Positions 22,469-25,645 of a DNA stretch of 25,645 nt are shown one piece after another. A model generated the notes under the pieces. The model was not told the origin of the DNA. It ran no database searches and saw only the letters and a program-made list of their open reading frames with translations. Numbering within the stretch: position 1 is the first letter of the stretch; every line of letters begins with the position of its first letter. The DNA is taken from NCBI GenBank assembly GCA_027080605.1, contig JALWRO010000097.1, forward strand, positions 1 to 25,645, read 5' to 3'. This DNA is from Campylobacterales bacterium (lineage in GTDB: Bacteria > Campylobacterota > Campylobacteria > Campylobacterales > QNZT01). A program made the translations under genes and the position numbers.

Positions 22469-23701
22469 ATGCAAACACCAAACAGACTACAACCTTTTTA
22501 TGAAAACCTTGTTTTTGAAAAAGATGACAATCGTATGATTATTAACTTCGGACCGCAGCACCCTTCTGCACACGGACAGCTTCGTCTTATTCTCGAACTT
22601 GACGGCGAGCAGGTGGTCAAAGCGGTTCCGGATATCGGATATCTGCACCGGGGTATGGAGAAGATGGCGGAAAATATGATCTACAACGAGTTCCTGCCGA
22701 CAACGGATCGTATGGATTATATTGCGGCTACTGCGAATAACTACGGTTTTGCACTTGCTGTGGAGAGATTGCTGGGAATTGAAAAAGAGGTTCCCAGACG
22801 TGCGAAAGTGATTCGTACCATATTGCTTGAACTGAACCGTATTATTTCACACCTCTTCTGGCTGGCGACTCACGCACTGGATGTGGGTGCGATGAGTGTC
22901 TTTTTGTACTGCTTCCGTGAGAGAGAGTTTGCAATGGATCTGATGGAAGATTACTGTGGTGCACGTTTAACACATGCGGCGGTCAGAATCGGCGGTGTTC
23001 CTCTCGATCTTCCGGACGGCTGGCTGAATCAGCTGCTGCACTATATCAACAAAATGCCGGATAATATTGCCGACTATGAAGGTCTTCTGGATCAGAACAG
23101 AATCTGGAAAATGCGTCTGGAACAAGTAGGTAATCTGACACCGGAAGATGCACTTGACTGGGGATGTTCCGGACCGACACTGCGCGGCAGCGGGATTGCG
23201 TACGATATCCGCAAAGAGGAACCGTATGAGATATATGACGAACTGGAGTTCAAAGTTCCTGTCGCCGATACCAACGACAGTTACGGCAGATACAAACTCT
23301 ATATGGCTGAAATGCGTGAATCTTTGAAAATTATCCGTCAGTGTATTCATATGTATAAAGATACTGAACCTCAGTTGATGGCGGATGTACCGCAGTATAT
23401 TTCTGCGCCGAAGGAACGTATTATGACGGAGAACTACTCTTTGATGCAGCACTTTGTGCTGGTAACACAGGGTATGAGACCGCCGGTCGGTGAAGTCTAT
23501 GTTCCTACAGAGTCGCCAAAAGGAGAGCTTGGATTTTTTATTCGCTCGGAAGGCGATCCGTATCCGTACAGACTGAAAGTCAGAGCGCCTAGCTTCTGGC
23601 ACACAAGCTTGTTGCAGCATATTTTGCCCGGACACTATCTGGCAGATGTTGTTACGATTATCGGTAACTTAAATATCGTATTTGGTGAAATCGATAGATA
23701 G
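22469..23701 (+). CDS. nuoD: NADH-quinone oxidoreductase subunit D
   Basis: The 49-kDa subunit that forms most of the quinone pocket together with NuoB. Seen: FGPQHPSAHGQLRL (27-40) near the N-terminus, GYLHRGMEKMAE, and the C-terminal end VFGEIDR characteristic of the family. The length of 410 residues is normal. ATG 22469 is five bases after the nuoC stop codon with AGGAAG upstream. Confidence 0.97.
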   Translation: MQTPNRLQPFYENLVFEKDDNRMIINFGPQHPSAHGQLRLILELDGEQVVKAVPDIGYLHRGMEKMAENMIYNEFLPTTDRMDYIAATANNYGFALAVERLLGIEKEVPRRAKVIRTILLELNRIISHLFWLATHALDVGAMSVFLYCFREREFAMDLMEDYCGARLTHAAVRIGGVPLDLPDGWLNQLLHYINKMPDNIADYEGLLDQNRIWKMRLEQVGNLTPEDALDWGCSGPTLRGSGIAYDIRKEEPYEIYDELEFKVPVADTNDSYGRYKLYMAEMRESLKIIRQCIHMYKDTEPQLMADVPQYISAPKERIMTENYSLMQHFVLVTQGMRPPVGEVYVPTESPKGELGFFIRSEGDPYPYRLKVRAPSFWHTSLLQHILPGHYLADVVTIIGNLNIVFGEIDR

Positions 23702-23716
23702 GAACAGGGGAGACTT

Positions 23717-23953
23717 ATGGAAAGATATGATTTGAGAAAATATAAAGAAGATAAGCTTTTCGACCGAATGGTGGAAGTCATGGACAAAGAAGCCAAACCC
23801 GGTGAAATTATCATCTTTATGTTTGAAGTAGGGGATTTTTCTCCGGTGACGAAAAGTATGGAAGTGATGAAAAACGAAGGTCATGAACTCTTGAACTCCA
23901 TTAAATTTAATGAAGTTGACTGGACTCTGGTAGTCAAAAGGAAAGCATCTTGA
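23717..23953 (+). CDS. Small complex I-associated protein in the nuoE position (Campylobacterota type)
   Basis: A 78-residue protein with no cysteine, so it cannot carry the [2Fe-2S] cluster of a true NuoE. Seen: KYKEDKLFDRMVEVMDKEAKPGEIIIFMFEVGDFSP followed by a helical segment and FNEVDWTLVVKRK, a compact alpha/beta make-up. Campylobacterota carry a short protein of this kind (HP1264 type) where nuoE is expected; it helps replace the NADH module in complex I, which probably takes electrons from another donor such as flavodoxin or ferredoxin. The ribosome binding site is GGGGAG. It overlaps the next gene by 4 bases. Confidence 0.8.
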   Translation: MERYDLRKYKEDKLFDRMVEVMDKEAKPGEIIIFMFEVGDFSPVTKSMEVMKNEGHELLNSIKFNEVDWTLVVKRKAS

Positions 23954-25645
23954 GTAAAGTTCTCTTTTCAACATGGCACGGTGAATTTATAGACAATAGA
24001 AATATTGCCAATAAAGATGAGTGGACAGAATCATCTTTTAAAGTTCCTGCCAATTATGAAGGAGACAAAAATTCTAAAATATTTATCGGCTGGGACGGAC
24101 TTGTGGTATTTGATACCGGTGTAGATGTGATCAAAGCGGGAACAGAATATGCGGCACAGTATCAGATTTACTCTGAAGCGTGCGGACGATGTGCTCCCGG
24201 TCGCTGGGGCGGAAGGATTTTGTACGATTTATTCGACAAAATTGCCAGAGGCGAAGGCACCGAAGGGGATGTCGCACATCTCAAAGAGATTTCCGACACG
24301 ATGATGAAAACAAGCAAGTGTGAAATTGGACGAACCGTTCCCAAACCGTTGCTGGATATTTTGGAACATTTTGAAGATGATGTGATAGATCTCATCAACA
24401 ATCAAAAAAAGTCTCCTGAATATGATAACGAAGATATTCAATATATCGCAAAAGTAACAGCACCTTGTATGGATGCCTGTCCCGATCATGTGGATATTCC
24501 TGCCTATATCGAAGGTGTGCGGGATTTGCAGTTTGAAGCGAGTCTCAAAGCGACCAAACAGACAATGCCGCTGGCGCATACCTGTGGACGTGTTTGTCCC
24601 CACCCGTGTGAAGATGCCTGTCGAAGGGAAAATCTGGATGAAGCGATCTCCATTATGGAACTTAAGCGTCTGGGTGCAGACTATGAGACGGAGCATAGTC
24701 TTGATTTCCTTTATCCGACTGAGCAAAAACCGTTAAACGGCAAAAAAGTAGCGATTGTCGGTGCAGGACCTGCTGGTTTGACCGGTGCCTATTATCTGGC
24801 GCTTGAAGGGATTGCATGTGATGTTTTCGAAGCATTGCCTGTATTAGGCGGTGAAGTTGCGGTAGGTGTTCCGGAGTATCGTATGCCGTGGGAAGCATAC
24901 CGAAAAGATATCGAGGCAATCGAAGCGCTGAAAGGTGTACAATTTTTTACCAATACACCTGTTACGGCGGATATGCTTCGAAAATTTGAAAAAGAGTATG
25001 ATGCGGTATTACTGGCGAGCGGAACACGACTGAGTAAGAAAGTACGTGCGAAAAATGAGAGACCGGATATGGAAGGCTACTGGCCGGCAATTCAATTTCT
25101 CGACCAGATCAATCTCAATGTGAAATGGAATCTGGCGGAAGAGGTCGATCTCACAGGTAAAACAGTCGTGTGTGTCGGTGGTGGTTTTACGTCGATGGAC
25201 GTTGTACGCTGTTCCATCAGGGCAGGGGCTGAGAGGGTCGTTATGCTCTACAGAAGAGATGAGAAAACGATTATCCGAAACACTTCTTACGAGGAGTATC
25301 ATGAAGCGGTCGAAGAGGGTGTGGAGTTTATTTTCCATTCCGCTATCGAAGAGATTTATGACGAAGACAATGTTTTGAAAAAATTGAAAGTCAATAAGTT
25401 TGAACTTGTTCCGGATCCAAACGGTGGACGTGCGCAACTGGTGAAAATAGAAGGTGCAGATTTCGAGATTGAATGTGATTATCTGATTCCGGCGGTTTCC
25501 CAGGATGCGGACCTGGGCTATATTCCGGAAGAGTGGGAACTGGAACTGACCAGCTGGAACACGTTGAAAACAGACGGTAAAACCTATCAGACCAGCCGAT
25601 CCGGTATCTTTGCGGCAGGTGACTGTGAATATGGACCAATGACTA
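23950..25645 (+). CDS. NuoF-position FAD/Fe-S oxidoreductase (GltD-like), runs past the window end
   Basis: A composite flavoprotein, at least 565 residues, cut by the right edge. Seen: residues 70-140 match the C-terminal [4Fe-4S] domain of NuoF (EACGRCAPGR with Cys78 and Cys81, then TSKCEIG with Cys124), but the third ligand position of CGxCxPC is Gly84. Residues 170-225 are a Fer4_20 (GltD-type) domain with Cys173, 177, 212, 216, 220 and 224. Then come the FAD Rossmann motif GAGPAG (271-276) and the NAD(P)-binding VGGGFTSMD. The start is TTG 23950, in an overlap with the previous gene (TTGA); no in-frame ATG precedes the NuoF-like region. Its place in the operon implies it feeds electrons into complex I. 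The electron donor is uncertain. Confidence 0.88.
   Translation, partial: MSKVLFSTWHGEFIDNRNIANKDEWTESSFKVPANYEGDKNSKIFIGWDGLVVFDTGVDVIKAGTEYAAQYQIYSEACGRCAPGRWGGRILYDLFDKIARGEGTEGDVAHLKEISDTMMKTSKCEIGRTVPKPLLDILEHFEDDVIDLINNQKKSPEYDNEDIQYIAKVTAPCMDACPDHVDIPAYIEGVRDLQFEASLKATKQTMPLAHTCGRVCPHPCEDACRRENLDEAISIMELKRLGADYETEHSLDFLYPTEQKPLNGKKVAIVGAGPAGLTGAYYLALEGIACDVFEALPVLGGEVAVGVPEYRMPWEAYRKDIEAIEALKGVQFFTNTPVTADMLRKFEKEYDAVLLASGTRLSKKVRAKNERPDMEGYWPAIQFLDQINLNVKWNLAEEVDLTGKTVVCVGGGFTSMDVVRCSIRAGAERVVMLYRRDEKTIIRNTSYEEYHEAVEEGVEFIFHSAIEEIYDEDNVLKKLKVNKFELVPDPNGGRAQLVKIEGADFEIECDYLIPAVSQDADLGYIPEEWELELTSWNTLKTDGKTYQTSRSGIFAAGDCEYGPMT

Overview
The window most resembles a chromosome segment of a free-living Campylobacterota (Epsilonproteobacteria), of the Sulfurovum/Sulfurimonas kind. 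The main evidence is the respiratory complex I operon at the right end. It runs nuoA-nuoB-nuoC-nuoD, then a 78-residue protein and a large FAD/Fe-S flavoprotein where nuoE and nuoF would normally be. This arrangement is known from Campylobacterota. Promoters fit as well: good TATAAT boxes, often without a recognisable -35 element. Genus is an inference from gene order and protein style only.

Bases 1-9450 are a defence/accessory island on the + strand. A type III restriction-modification locus (mod 1-1869, res 4454-7507) is split by a Fic-domain gene (1866-2972) and an Abi_2 (AbiD/AbiF-type) abortive-infection gene (3270-4301). The last 46 bases of mod, including the following ribosome binding site, are repeated just before the Abi gene (3219-3264), so the Fic module looks like an insertion. 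Directly after the Abi stop codon is a compact two-stem RNA candidate (4302-4360), in the place where abiF-type structured RNAs occur next to Abi_2 genes. After res come the broken remains of a RhuM-family gene (about 7507-7763) and a complete AbiEi/AbiEii type IV toxin-antitoxin pair (7943-9450) with its own promoter and inverted-repeat operator.

Bases 9506-17177 hold an alpha/beta hydrolase (+) and then a minus-strand envelope and metal-handling region. In transcription order it is: a YkuD lipoprotein (16332-17177); NosL-like protein 1; an 84-residue membrane protein that seems to lack an AUG start; a MacB/FtsX-type permease; a LolD-like ATPase; a polytopic membrane protein with a CPFC motif; NosL-like protein 2; and a DsbD/TauE-like membrane protein. 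A rhodanese and a small lipoprotein rich in GKCG motifs follow, each with its own promoter. The genes from NosL 1 to the TauE-like protein are packed with overlaps or gaps of a few bases and probably act together. A role in copper or thiol handling outside the cytoplasm is inferred from the NosL domains and cysteine motifs. No nosZ or oxidase gene is in the window to name the target.

Bases 17263-20532 contain a DUF937-type protein, a convergent DUF533/TerB-like protein and an AAA+ ATPase. The nuo operon (20780 to the right edge) is preceded by a terminator, a 10-bp tandem repeat, a 17-bp palindrome and a TATAAT box. No rRNA, tRNA, CRISPR array or complete insertion sequence was seen.
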